From positions 88,577,001 to 88,641,000 of the forward strand of contig CM027377.1 in the NCBI GenBank assembly GCA_015680905.1: a DNA stretch of 64,000 bases, in the 5' to 3' direction. The first letter of the stretch is position 1; each line of letters starts with the position of its first letter. Source of the DNA: Coptis chinensis. Its lineage: Eukaryota > Streptophyta > Magnoliopsida > Ranunculales > Ranunculaceae. The notes under the pieces were generated by a model. That model made no database searches, had not been told where the DNA came from, and saw only the letters and a list, made by a program, of their open reading frames with translations. Positions 23,174 to 33,613 of this stretch are shown piece after piece. The position numbers were made by a program, and so were the translations under genes.

Positions 23174-25172
23174 TATTCCGTTAAAAAGGCGTCCTTAGGA
23201 ATCTTTGTCTTACGCCTAGTAGTGCACAACTCTTTAAGAAACTTAGCATGGTGAGGTAACTTTTTAATCGCTTCAAGGAAAGGTAAGTTTATCGTTAGAT
23301 TTTTAAAAACTTCCCTAATCTCGTCAAAATTTGTATCCTTGTTTAACATAGCTAATTTATGAGGAAATGATGGTTTCTCTCTATATTTAGCGTATGAGTC
23401 AACTGGATGTCTAGCATTTGCTTTCTGTTTCTTAAGTTGTGGTTTAACTGGTACCTCTACAGGGGTATAATCTTCAGTCTCTATTTCGGTATCTAGTACA
23501 ATATCTAGTGTAGGGACTACTGGTGGGGTAACTATAGACATAGTTACTTTGTTATCCACCACTCTACCTGAACGGAGAGTGGTGATGGAATTTATCTCCC
23601 CTACGTTTGTATTTTTGTTACTAGTATTACCGTTTACCTCAAAGGCTGTGTTTGGTATTTTCGGATTAGGTATCGCTTGTCCTGGAAACACACCTTTGGG
23701 TTGCACTTTCTCTTGAGCTAACTGCTGTAAGGAAAGTTGGATGGCTTGTCAAATCTGTTGTTGAGATTGCATAAAGGTATCGAAATGATCAGGTTGTGGA
23801 AGAGTGTTAGCTTTAGGTTGGGTGATAGGAACTATGTCACGTTGATTATTAATGGGTGGATTTTGGTAATTGTTATTTACCGGAACGATACCTCTATTAG
23901 CATTATAATTATTATTGTTATAATTATTATAATTACCCTGACCTTGTGCTTGACCTTGTCGTGGTTGCTCTTGGTTGTTATAATTATAATTACCCTGACC
24001 TTGTCCTTATCGTGGTTGAGCTTGGTTATAATTGTTCGCTTGCCTAACATTTTGATTATTAAACCCTGGAGGTGTTACTTGTTGATTATTTCTCCAACTG
24101 AAGTTGGGATGTTGTCTCTAAGGGGAATTAGGAATAGAAAAACTATTAATCGCGCAAACATTATCTTGTTGTGATTGTTGTTGCTCATAAGTGAAAGGAT
24201 AATAGGAGTCGGGATGCTCTAGACTCAAACAAAAATTACATGGATTGGAGTTGACATTCATGATGGGGATCGGCGTTTGTTGAACAGAAATAGCCTCTAC
24301 CTTTTTAGTTAGAGATTCAATTAAAATTTTCAATTCCAGATCAGGTTTCATCTCAAGCATATGGGCGACCTTTACTGTTATAGAAGAACTAGCGTTGCGG
24401 AGATATCGTCACTACCCCCAGTTATTATTACGCTTAGTCTGATCTTCTAAAAATTTATAAGCCTCTGAGGCTCCTTTACTTAAGAAATTTCCCCCATTCA
24501 TTATGTCAAGGACTTCTTTATGGTGGTGTAGAAGTCCCTTGAAAAAGGCACGAACTAACGTGTCTTTCGCGAGGTTATGATGTGGACACTTTATAAGTAG
24601 ATCGGTGAAATGATTCCAAGCCTCCGAAAATGATTCATGAGGATTCTGTCGAAAGAAATGAATCTTGGAAAGCATTTCTTCTGTCTTCAGTGGTGGGTAA
24701 AAATGTTCCATGAATAGTTGAACAAGTTTAGCCCACTAGTCCATAGAATTTGGCGCTTGGGCAGTTAACCAAGACGGCGCCTTATCAGCTAAAGTGAAGG
24801 GAAATACCCTTAGCTTAATTTGTTCAGCACCAACCGTAGGATGGTGAAATGTAGTAAGGACTTGGTCAATCCTATGCATGTGCTGATAAGGCTTTTCATG
24901 GTCTAAACCATGAAAAACGAGTAACAAATTAAATATATTTATGGAATTCGAAATCCCCATCGGTCCGATAGAACGATGCAAGATTTAGGGCTATCGTTCA
25001 AGGCTTTGTAAAAGTCAAAGAGAGGAGACTCTCTTTCTTCATCCATAATTTCAGGTGTGGTGTGTGGTATGCTAGCTAGATGTGTAGTGAGTGGTATACT
25101 AGAAAGACGTGTTTGTTGCCGTTGTCGGTTAATTACGTTAGGCGTTTTTCTTCGGCCTGACCTTAATCTCAT
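23173..25172 (-). pseudogene. gag: gag of element A, broken into several frames
   Basis: The order from 25172 leftward is MRLRSGRRKTPNVINRQRQQ (start), KPYQHMHRIDQVLTTFHHPT, MEHFYPPLKTEEMLSKIHFF, NPHESFSEAWNHFTDLL and FFKGLLHHHKEVLDIMNGG. These are Athila-type capsid motifs. Next are LEMKPDLELKILIESLTKKV, an NPCNFC...HPDSYY Cys/His segment, and an Asn/Gln/Tyr-rich low-complexity stretch (24080-23880). Then come ITTLRSGRVVD and LPHHAKFLKELCTTRRKTK, which precede protease. The gag product packages element RNA in cytoplasmic particles. Several frameshifts and stops (about 24960, 24720, 24400, 24118) make this copy inactive. Confidence 0.82.
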
Positions 25173-25399
25173 GCAAGGCTAAGACCAATCTTAATGAACA
25201 CAACAACACTCCAAACAATCCTGATATGCTAGTATGAACCTCTAACAGAAGATGCGAGGTGTGGAAGAAAAGAGTACCTGAAAGCCTCCTTGCTTCGCTT
25301 ATGAATAACGTCTTGTTTACGCGTGCTCAGTGTATATAACAAGTTAGAACACTGAAAACCTTGAAGGAAATATAAGGTTGAAACAAACCTGTGGAAATC
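25173..25399 (-). other. Element A leader, upstream of gag
   Basis: No coding frame was recognised; conserved with 40319-40559 in element B. Confidence 0.6.
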
Positions 25400-25690
25400 A
25401 TGATGTTTCAGCAGAGGGCACAGGTAGCGCTCCAAATATGCCTGGGCAGGGCGCAGGTCGCGGTCAGGCAAAAGGCTGGATTCCAGGCATGTGGGCACAG
25501 GTCGCGCTCCAAGTTGGCCTTGGTAGGGCGCAGGTCACGCTCAACCAAAATTTGGAATTCCAGGCGTGTGAGTGCGAGTGCACTCGTGTTTTGCCTTGGC
25601 GGTAGCAGTGGCTTCACCCAAAGATGGAATTCCAGGCGGTTGGTAGCGGGTGCTCTAATTTGGCTTGCCTAGCGGCGGCGCTCCCGAAAG
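25400..25690. repeat. GC-rich degenerate minisatellite, A site 2 (leader)
   Basis: Repeats of GGGCGCAGGTCGCGCTC and GGAATTCCAGGCGTGTG type in the leader between primer site and gag. Same motif family as 20495-20790. Confidence 0.8.
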
Positions 25691-25817
25691 TAATTTTTTT
25701 TTCGAGGAAAATTTAAGTGCTGAAATAGACAACCACAGTGAGAATCAAACCTAGGGTGGGTGGGTTATGGGACTTTGAAAAACTATCAATTCTAAAGAAA
25801 ACAATACTAAAGAGTAC

Positions 25818-25838
25818 TAAGATGGCCGCGGCGCCATT
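25818..25838 (-). other. Element A primer-binding site
   Basis: Directly after the 5' LTR the minus strand reads AATGGCGCCGCGGCC. TGGCGCCGCGGCC agrees at 11 of 13 positions with the tRNA-Asp primer sequence I recall for Athila elements (TGGCGCCGTTGCC). Confidence 0.6.
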
Positions 25839-27335
25839 TGATAACTGTAAAAAGATAGTCTTACTCACAAATAAAGCGATGAAACTCTAAACGCAAGTAA
25901 AACTAAAACTGAACTATGCTCGTGATTATCAAAGATATTGTTTTTCTACTCTCGAATCTATTGACGTAGAGTTGGAATAGAAGATGCGTTCCACTCCTAG
26001 TCCTTTAGCATTCAAGTTTTCTACAATTGACGAGTCTATCCAAAGTCTAATGAGAGTAATGGTGGAATTTATACTACGATGTGAATTCAAATAACAAGCT
26101 ACGAATAACAAAATGACAAAATGCTAAGAGTTGAAACTAGATAAAGAATTAGGGAAATTTGATTCCACCTTGAATCCAACTTAATAAACTAGCATAGAAT
26201 TGTTGTAAACCAATTCTTACGTTCTTACGGTAAGAATTGGTCGTTCTAATCCCTAATTAAACATGGCATTTCTACCAATTCATAACTAGCATGTGAGGTC
26301 GTCCACCCATTCTCATGGCGAATCAACGCCCTTCTAAAGTAGAATAGATTCTTACAACGATTCTATACTACACAATCAAGTTTTCATCAAGGCTTCATCA
26401 AACCCCTCTAATGGAGGTTTAACCTTGATTCATCAAACTATCATTTTCCATTGAATTAAAACTAGATATAATATAAAGATTTGAACTTTACTAATTTTAA
26501 CTAACAATCCTTCAAATCTAATTTATAACTAAGAATTGAATAACAACAAGAATTGAAATTAGATCTACAAATTTAAATGACAAAAATCGAAATGATCAAG
26601 AACTACTATTTTATTTATCTAATCAATAAAGAATAATCATTCCAATAACTAATCTAATACAATGTATGAAACTAATTAATTAACTAATTGAAATTCCAAA
26701 AACTAGATCTACAAGCTATTTTAATGGCTACTTTCTATTCTAAGCTATCTAACTATATCTTTCTTAAGATTTAAGTCTTGTTTTTTGTAAAGGAGGAGAC
26801 CAGATCTACAATTTCTTGCATGGGCCGAGGAGCCATGTTTTGGGCCGGAAAATCGAGCCCAAAGCCCAATTTCTTCAGTCCACAGAGGCTGTTTCAGCAG
26901 GCTTTGACTTCAGCAGACTTTTTATCCACTTTTGCTCCTCTAATTGGGTCAAAGCTTAGACCATTGGAAAGCTATTTCCGAGACGGTCGTTTTGATGAAA
27001 GGTAGGCACCAATCCGAGGCCTGAGTCAAAAGATATGGTCTTCGGAAGTTCTGTTGACTTGTGCACTATTTCTGCCCGTGTTGACTTTTCAGCTTTTGAG
27101 TGGGCTTTATAAAGGCTTTGTCTCCTTAAATCTTGGCCTTTATCACAGAACTTCTTAGCAACCATCCCTTTGCTCCTTTATATCACCAAAGTGGCACATT
27201 TCTGCACATAATTGAGTTTCATGCCTGAAATACATAAAATCACGTAATTAGCATTAACTCTTATTTATTATTCGCATAATTGGTCTAAAAGTAGTATTAT
27301 TAAGGGGTTAAAACTACAGTTTTGGGCTCTTATCA
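25839..27335 (-). mobile_element. Element A 5' LTR (1497 bp)
   Basis: Partner of 16185-17683. It ends on the plus strand in GGCTCTTATCA followed by the GTGAA duplication. Confidence 0.92.
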
Positions 27336-27340
27336 GTGAA
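27336..27340. repeat. Target-site duplication GTGAA (right) of element A
   Basis: Identical to 16180-16184. Confidence 0.9.
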
Positions 27341-28579
27341 CAAGGTTCAAGTCTCCATATTGTCAAATTAAGTTTTGAATTTCAAAGAGTTGCAAAAACT
27401 GGCTACTAAGCCGGTCCAGTGTACGCGTGCATGCAACGAATTTAAATCCGGATTGGATAAGGTAGGAAGTGATAAGGGGCACGTAGGGTCGTCTTCTCCT
27501 TATCTTCTTATTCTCGAACAGTATCCAGTCGAAACAAAAGTGGGTTGTGTGGGGTTGGTTTTATTTTTAATAGGCTAGTGATTGTTGTGAAAGATCGGTA
27601 AGGATGATTTGTTGCTAGAATTCAGTGAGCTGTTGAGTTTGTGGAATAACTTGATGTTGGAGATGGGGTTGGAAATTGGTGGTGGTGGCCTGAAATTGAG
27701 GAATGGAGGTGGTTTGTTGTTAATGAGTGGTGATGGAACGAAGTTGTTGGGAATCATCTATTTGAACGCCGACAGTCGATGGACTATGGGTCTGTATTTA
27801 TGCGAAAGGAAAGTATGAAGAAGCCATATGAAGTTTTGCATTTTTGTTGCAGGTTGAAACGGCGGAATTACAAGCAAAAGAATTCGATAAAAAGTCTGTG
27901 AAGAAAAGTTTCGAGCAAAAGATCTCAATGCCTTAGAAAAAAGAATGAAGCTGACAGAAAGTTTTGCTCAAAAAGTTTCGCTCAAAAAGATCGGGACAAT
28001 ACTTTAGAAAAAAAAATGAAGCTGTCGAAAATTTTTGCTCGGAAAATTTCGCTTAGAAGATCAGCATAATGCCTTAGAAAAATAATGAAGCTGTAAAAAA
28101 AAATTCACGAGAAAAATTTCTCGTAGAAAGATCGGCCTAATGCCTTCGAAAAAATAATGAAGCTGTCAAAAATCTTCGCTCGAAAAATTTCTCGTAGAAA
28201 GATCGGCAGAATGCCTTAAAAAAAATAATGAAGCTGTCAAAAAATTTCGCTGGGAAAATTTCTCGTAGAAAGATCAACAAAATGCCTTAAAAAAAATAAT
28301 GAAGTTGTCGGAAAGTTTCACTCATAAAGATCAACTCAATGCGTAGAAAATAATAAATTCAAAAGATATTTAACCGAAAGCACTAAGTGAAGTGAATGCA
28401 GATTGCGAAGAAAAAAATGAAGATTTAATCGAGCGACCGTAAGACAATTGACAGAGACTTTAACAGAAATGGGAGATGAAGTAGAACTTGAAAAGATGAA
28501 TTACAAATATTTGTACGAGTCGTCTATGCGAAAAACTGATAAGGAACCATTGGAGTTTCCCAAACCAATGATTATGTAA
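27341..28579 (+). pseudogene. Antisense ORF region of element D, part 2, with coiled-coil-like repeats
   Basis: The plus strand holds the end of the short frame begun at 16119 (stop 27417-27419), then a Leu/Gly-rich frame (27609-27818). A frame from about 27855 reads VETAELQAKEFDKKSVKKSF and dissolves into Lys/Glu-rich repeats of about 20-22 codons. A final frame (28451-28579) reads LTEMGDEVELEKMNYKYLYE and ends at a TAA. The design resembles the coiled-coil tail of the antisense ORF in fragment F (51530-51900), but sequence kinship is not certain. Many stops make it non-coding today. Confidence 0.4.
27895..28380 (+). repeat. Minisatellite of about 60-66 bp, roughly 7 copies
   Basis: Units carry AATGAAGCTGTCAAAAA, then AAATTTCTCGTAGAAAGATC, then AATGCCTTAGAAAA. 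Copies start near 27945, 28015, 28085, 28155, 28225 and 28300. Confidence 0.85.
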
Positions 28580-28764
28580 TTGTGTGAATGTAATACCATA
28601 GAGCTAAAAATTCTATTGATGAAAAATAAAAATAAAGTCCGGATTTGCTATTGAATATTGTTGTTGTGTCAGAGAACATACCTACTGACAGTGTTGTTGA
28701 TTTACGTAGTTAAAATGGAATAGAACAAGACGCCCCCATGTAGAGAAAAATGCTCCCAATGCTA

Positions 28765-29903
28765 ACTGAACTTGGCGAAATTAGAATAAGCGAGCGTAAA
28801 AGCGGTCAAACTTAGACTGACGAAGCTAAATGTGGTAACTTGGGCGGAAATTGTCGTAGTGATAGTAGCATACTAAGTCAGCTTAAAAATGTTCAAACTT
28901 AGATTGACGAAGCTAAACGTCAGATTTTGTCGGAGAGATAGTAACGTACTAAGCGAGTGGAAAAGCATTCAAACTTAGACTGACGAAGCTAAACGTGGTA
29001 ACTTTGTCAGATTTTTTTGTAGTGATAGTAACGAACTAAGGGAACATAAAAGCGTTCAAACTTAGACTGACGAAGCTAAACATTGTAACTTCGTTAGATT
29101 TTGTCGTAGCGAGAGTAATGAACTAAGCGAGCATAAAAGCGTTCAAACTTAGACTGACGAAGCTAAACGTGGTAACTTCGCCAGATTTTGTCATAGCGAT
29201 AGTAACGTACTAAGCGAGCATAAAAGCATTCAAAGTTAGACTGACGAAGCTAAACGTGGTAACTTCGTCATATTTTGTTATAGCGATAGTAATGTATTAA
29301 GCGAGCGTAAAAGCGTTTAAACTTACACTGACGAAGCTAAACGTGGTAACTTCGTCAGATTTTTTTGTAGCGATAGTAACGAACTAAGCGAGCATAAAAG
29401 CATTCAAACATAGACTGAAGAAGATAAACGCGGTAACTACGTTAGATTTTGTCATAGCGATAGTAACGAACTACGCGAGCGTAAAAGCGTTCAAACTTAG
29501 ACTGACGAAGCTAAACGCGGTAACTTCGTTAGATTTTGTCATAGCGATAGTAACGAACCAAGCGAGCGTAAAAGTGTTCAAACTTAAACTTACGAAGCTA
29601 AACATAGTAACTTTGTCAGATTTTTTCGTAGCGATAGTAATGAACTAAGCAAGTAGAAAAGCGTTCAAACTTAGACTGACGAAGCTAAACGTGGTAACTA
29701 CGTTAGATTTGGTCGTAGTGATAGTAAAGAACTAAGCGAGCGTAAAGCGTTCAAACTTAGACTGACGAAGCTAAATGAGGTAACTTCGTCAGATTTTGTT
29801 GTATCGATAATAATGAACTAAGCGAGCGTAAAAGCGTTCCAACTTAGACTGACGAAGCTAAACGTGGTAACTTCATCAGATTTTTTTGTAGCGATAATAA
29901 TGT
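28765..29903. repeat. Minisatellite of about 88 bp, roughly 13 copies, hairpin in each unit
   Basis: Unit phrases are AAGCGTTCAAACTTAGACTG, then ACGAAGCTAAACGTGGTAAC, then TTCGTCAGATTTTGTCGTAG, then CGATAGTAACGAACTAAGCG. Most units contain the arms CTGACGAAG and CTTCGTCAG separated by about 13 nt. Unit starts are near 28804, 28890, 28969, 29057, 29141, 29231, 29319, 29405, 29491, 29578, 29668, 29750 and 29838. Confidence 0.9.
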
Positions 29904-30059
29904 TGCGATGGAAACCAAATTATACCATTAGAACTGAAGTGAAAGAAATACTTTATTGATCACCAAATCTTGAAATGTGCAAAGATAATAACATAAAAGA
30001 AACTATTGAACTGGAAACAGACTAACAAATTGTTGTTCGGTTTTTTGTTCAACTTGTTT
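29904..30059 (-). other. Element D sequence between minisatellite and integrase remnant
   Basis: AT-rich; the integrase frame is too decayed to follow here. Confidence 0.4.
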
Positions 30060-30960
30060 ATTTTGTCTGCTCACTTAGTGAAATAATTTGTTATGATGAG
30101 CAAGAAACGAACACCTCCGGGGCTGTCAGAAATAAACCAACAATGTCAAGGCCCCATTTTACAAATAACCAAGGTTTATGGATTGGATGACGCTTCATCG
30201 CGGGAAGTTTGACCCATATCACATATCATGTTTTTGACAAGGCATACACTTCTCAGACAAATGCTTAACATCCTTTGGCATGTATGGCCACCAATACCAT
30301 TGGGTCATTGGTATATGAGCGAGATTACGCCTCCAGGAGTGGTGTTCACATAGTCCTAAATGAATTTCTTCGAGGCCTAGTAAATTGTTCATTCTGCCAA
30401 ACAATGAATGATAAGATTGAGACTTGTGCCGCTGCGATAAAGTTTTTGGTCATCAAGAATTCCGGAGCATCGTCAGTTGCATGATCGTCGTCGGTAGATA
30501 CCGAGACATTATCAGTGCCAAGCTTGTTGGAATCATCTGACAGCATAAGTGGTTAATCCAGTGTTGTCGTGACAACGACGACTTGATTTTCCATAGATAA
30601 GTATGCGATAGAATTAGGATGTCGTACATCATAACGCGAATATTGTACAATACTGATAGATGTAAAATTTTATGCAATTCGTTGAACTAAGTCCAAATAA
30701 ACGTCCATTCTATTATCGCGAGCCGTATATTATCATTCAAAGTGGCTAGCGACTAACTTAGAATAATTAACCGTAACTTAGTCGCCCCCAGCTGAAGAGT
30801 TGTGTGTATACCACAAATGACAGTTTCGTACTCGGCCATATTATGTGAAGCATCAAAACCCAAACATAGAGACCTCTCAATTATGTCGTCATTCAACTTC
30901 CAGATGACAAAACTAAGATTGGAGGTGGACTTATTATGCGAACTATCTGTGTAAATCTAG
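30060..30960 (-). pseudogene. pol: RNase H and integrase remnants of element D
   Basis: The minus strand near 30850-30740 reads LGFDASHNMAEYETVICGIH, then TTLQLGATKLR, matching the ...NNxAEYEALIxGLxxAxxLG block of Ty3/gypsy RNase H. At 30404-30219 it reads HIPMTQWYWWPYMPKDVKHL, then CMPCQKH, the C-x2-C half of the integrase zinc finger. Further left, VKWGLDIVG and FTKW-like pieces of the integrase core appear after frame shifts (30200-30080). These enzymes process the RNA-DNA hybrid and insert the cDNA. The RT and gag that should lie to the right are missing. Confidence 0.65.
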
Positions 30961-31896
30961 CAATCAGCTGATATATCCGATAAATATTTCAAGTCATCGC
31001 CCCCGGGAGGTAATGACAATTAGGGATCGATGTTTTCCTTATCGAGGAATGCGTTCGACATAGGAATATCATCAATAAGAAAATTAGTCATTAGTGAAAC
31101 CAAAGTTTGTCTCTATTTAATTGTACGAGTGTCAGAGACAATGTGGTAAACGCTAAGGTAACTTTTCCATTCTGCGACTCAATTCATAGATATTGCAAAA
31201 AAACTTACACAGTGGATAGTCAGTATCAAATGACAATGAACAAATATGAATTGGAAATGTTTTGCTGAGATTCATGAAAAGTAACCAGTGCGTAGTCTGT
31301 ATTTATCGTCTTGAACTTGTGGGTAACCATTGCAAATAGCGAAAATCTAATCATCACCACGTAAATGATCCCACACGTAACTATGTTGTTGGCGTGTGTT
31401 ACGTTGTAGTGTGACCGATGTAACACAATTTTTGAGAACTTGTGGATTAACGAATGTTGGCAACAACGGGAATCTCATCCTCACCACGTAAACAATCTTA
31501 CATGCTACGATGTCGTTGGTGTGTATTATGTTGTCGTGAGATAGATGTCACATCATCTTTGAGAGGAATGGTTCATTTCAGACGTCATTTGTAGTAACTA
31601 GTTCTATTTCCGATCCGTACACGCTTAAACTTTTGAAGAAGTGCTTCTCAAGAAATTTGACTTATATTATTAGTATCAGATTACGGATAATTTTGAGAGA
31701 CAATATCTTCGGGGAAAAATAATAATGTCGCGAGGCGCTGAAGAGGAGTAAGACGGAGTTTTTTTTTTTTTTTTTTTTTGTTGTCGCCAGGTTGACCTTG
31801 AACATCATGGTTAGGTTGGTCGTCAGTAAGTGCTTCTTGAACTGTTGTAGAATGTGATCGAGGGTTTTAAATAATAACCGCAGACGACGCCAATTA
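30961..31896 (-). other. Element D 5' internal remainder and primer-site region
   Basis: Only 0.9 kb separates RNase H from the 5' LTR, so gag, protease and RT are deleted. It contains a 21-T run (31759-31779). Next to the LTR the minus strand reads TAATTGGCGTCGTCTGCGG, resembling the TGGCGCCGTCTGTGG primer site common in Tat-lineage elements. Confidence 0.55.
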
Positions 31897-32377
31897 TGTT
31901 TCGACCAAATATGATCAAAACACTAAGTGGTGACGAAAGAGATGAATAATATAGAAAAGTAGTGAGAAAAGTGATGGTGATTGAGTGAATGATGAGACTG
32001 TACCTTTTGATTGCCTACATACCCAAATTATCGATGGGATCAAGTCTCAAGAACGTAGTTTTGTATGAAAAATAATTTGGTATTTATATTGGTAGAGTAG
32101 AAACTCCTTGTAGCTTAAGTATTTTTGTAGCTTAAGTAATTGTAATTGAATATAACTCTCAACTGATAATTATCTCTTTCATAAGAAACGAATCTGAAAA
32201 TAAATTAATGCACGTTAGTGGCAAGCCATGTGGCTAAGGTTCAGCCTTAGACACATGAGTTAATGGGCATGTATATTGATCCATATTATTGCAAATTGGG
32301 CCTTAGCCTTGTTGATTAAATGAATAAAGTGGAGACCCCTACTAATGGACGTTTGCCACATAGGTGGGGTTGAAATA
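31897..32377 (-). mobile_element. Element D 5' LTR (481 bp)
   Basis: It starts and ends with the inverted termini TGTTTCGACC / GGTTGAAATA and matches 12292-12743. GTTTC follows at 32378-32382. Confidence 0.9.
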
Positions 32378-32382
32378 GTTTC
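32378..32382. repeat. Target-site duplication GTTTC (right) of element D
   Basis: Identical to 12287-12291. It lies 15 bp upstream of the CACTA transposase start codon. Confidence 0.9.
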
Positions 32383-32397
32383 TAAATATAGTATAGA

Positions 32398-32458
32398 ATG
32401 TCAGAACCAATAGACAAAGAATGGATGAGTGAAAACGAAAGAGGTGGCATAGTCTATT
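32398..32458 (+). pseudogene. CACTA transposase N-terminal domain, exon start
   Basis: ATG at 32398 opens MSEPIDKEWMSENERGGIVY, equivalent to the MDKxWM start of plant CACTA transposases. The frame is interrupted at codon 20-21 by element B and resumes in frame at 42001 with SLGVEVFLKFAEW. The CTATT duplication of element B lies inside this exon. Confidence 0.75.
32454..32458. repeat. Target-site duplication CTATT (left) of element B
   Basis: CTATT precedes the LTR terminus TGATAAATG; identical CTATT at 41996-42000. Confidence 0.92.
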
Positions 32459-33574
32459 TGATAAATGTAAAATTGAATAATTAACCTACAAAATGAATGA
32501 TGAAACTCAAAACGCAAGTGAAACTAAACTTAATTACACGTTGCTATCAAAGATTTCTATACTCTCAATTCTATCGAAATAGAGTGGAGTAAAAAGTTCG
32601 TTCCACTCTTAGTTCTTTAGCATTCAAGTTTCCTAGATTGACTAATCTATTCAAAGTCTAATGAGAGCAATGGTGGGAATTATACTACGATGTGAATTAA
32701 AACTAGACGTAATATAAAGATTATAACTTTATTAAATTTTACTAAACAATAATTGAATTCTAAATTAATAACTAAGAATTGGATAACAACAACTGATATT
32801 TGATCTAACAATTTTAAATAACAAAATCGAAATGAACAAGAAATAACTATTTTATTTATCTAATCAATGAAGAACTATGATTCAAAGAATTAATCTAAAA
32901 CAATGTATGAAACTAATTAATTTAACTAATTAAATTCAAAAACTAGATCTACAAGCTAATTTAATGGCTACTTCCTATTCTAGATTCTTTAACTATCCCT
33001 TTCTTAAGAGATAAGTCTTGTTTTATGTAAAGGAGGAGACCAGATCCACAATTTCGTGCATGGGCTGAGGAGCCATGTTTTGGGTGGAAAATCAAGCCCA
33101 AAGCCTAATTTCTTCAGTCCACAGCGGCCATTTTAGCTGGCTTTGACTTCAGCAGACTTTTTGTCCACTTTTTCTCCTCTTATTGGGTCAAGCCTTGGAC
33201 CATTGGAAATCTCTTTCCGAGCTGGTCGTTTTGACATAAGGTAGGCCCAAATCCGAGGCTTGAGTCTAAAGATATGATCTTCAGAAGTTCTGCTAACTTG
33301 TGCACTGTTTCTGCCCGTGTTGACTTTTCGGCTTTTGACCGGGCTTCATAAAGGCTTTGTCTCCTTGAATCTTGGCCTTTATCACAGAACTTCTTAGCAA
33401 CCAACCCTTTGCTCCTTTATATCGCCAAAGTGACACATTTCTGCACATAATTGAGTTCCATGTCTGAAATACATAAAAGCACGTAATTAGCATTAACTCT
33501 TATTTATTACTCGCATAATTGGTCTAAAAGTAGTATTATTAAGGGGTTAAAACTACAGTTTTGGGCTCTTATCA
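32459..33574 (-). mobile_element. Element B 3' LTR (1116 bp)
   Basis: Matches the A LTR except for a loss of about 369 bp, whose junction is at about 32690-32697. The same loss is present in the other B LTR. Confidence 0.92.
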
Positions 33575-33613
33575 AACCACCCCCAAACAACATTTTTCTT
33601 GTCCTCAAGCAAA
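33575..33613 (-). other. Element B 3' polypurine tract with hairpin
   Basis: The minus strand reads TTTGCTTG-AGGA-CAAGAAAA, then TGTTTGGGGGTGGTT, directly before the LTR. Confidence 0.82.

Larger units (their letters stand above)
16185..27335 (-). mobile_element. Athila-like Ty3/gypsy retrotransposon A
   Basis: 11,151 bp with 1.5-kb LTRs (16185-17683 and 25839-27335) that begin TGATAAGAGCCC and end ..TTATCA on the minus strand, and a perfect GTGAA duplication. The order in the element sense is: 5' LTR, primer site, GC-rich array, gag, aspartic protease, an unassigned stretch where RT to integrase should be, remnant of a first plant-transposon-protein ORF, GC-rich array, second such ORF, internal polypurine tract, 1.57-kb untranslated region, 3' polypurine tract, LTR. 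Lack of RT, RNase H and integrase makes it non-autonomous. Confidence 0.92.
12292..32377 (-). mobile_element. Tat-like Ty3/gypsy element D, nested and deleted
   Basis: LTRs with termini TGTTTCAACC / GGTTGAAA(T/C)A flank the interval in the same (minus) orientation, with a perfect GTTTC duplication outside both. The internal part keeps a polypurine tract (15797-15812), a primer-site-like stretch at 31896 leftward (TAATTGGCGTCGTCTGCGG), and decayed RNase H and integrase, but gag and most of RT are missing. On the plus strand lies an antisense ORF region with minisatellites. The 3' LTR is split by a solo LTR (12744-15781), and the 3' region is split by element A (16185-27335). Confidence 0.85.

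Noticed and set aside
28765..29903. Regularly spaced repeats that might suggest a CRISPR array
   Set aside because: The units are contiguous and about 88 bp with no unique spacers, and the context is a plant retrotransposon.
12292..32377. Reading the two D LTRs as independent solo LTRs
   Set aside because: Both sides carry the same GTTTC duplication, share orientation and have a polypurine tract and primer-site-like sequence at the correct inner borders.
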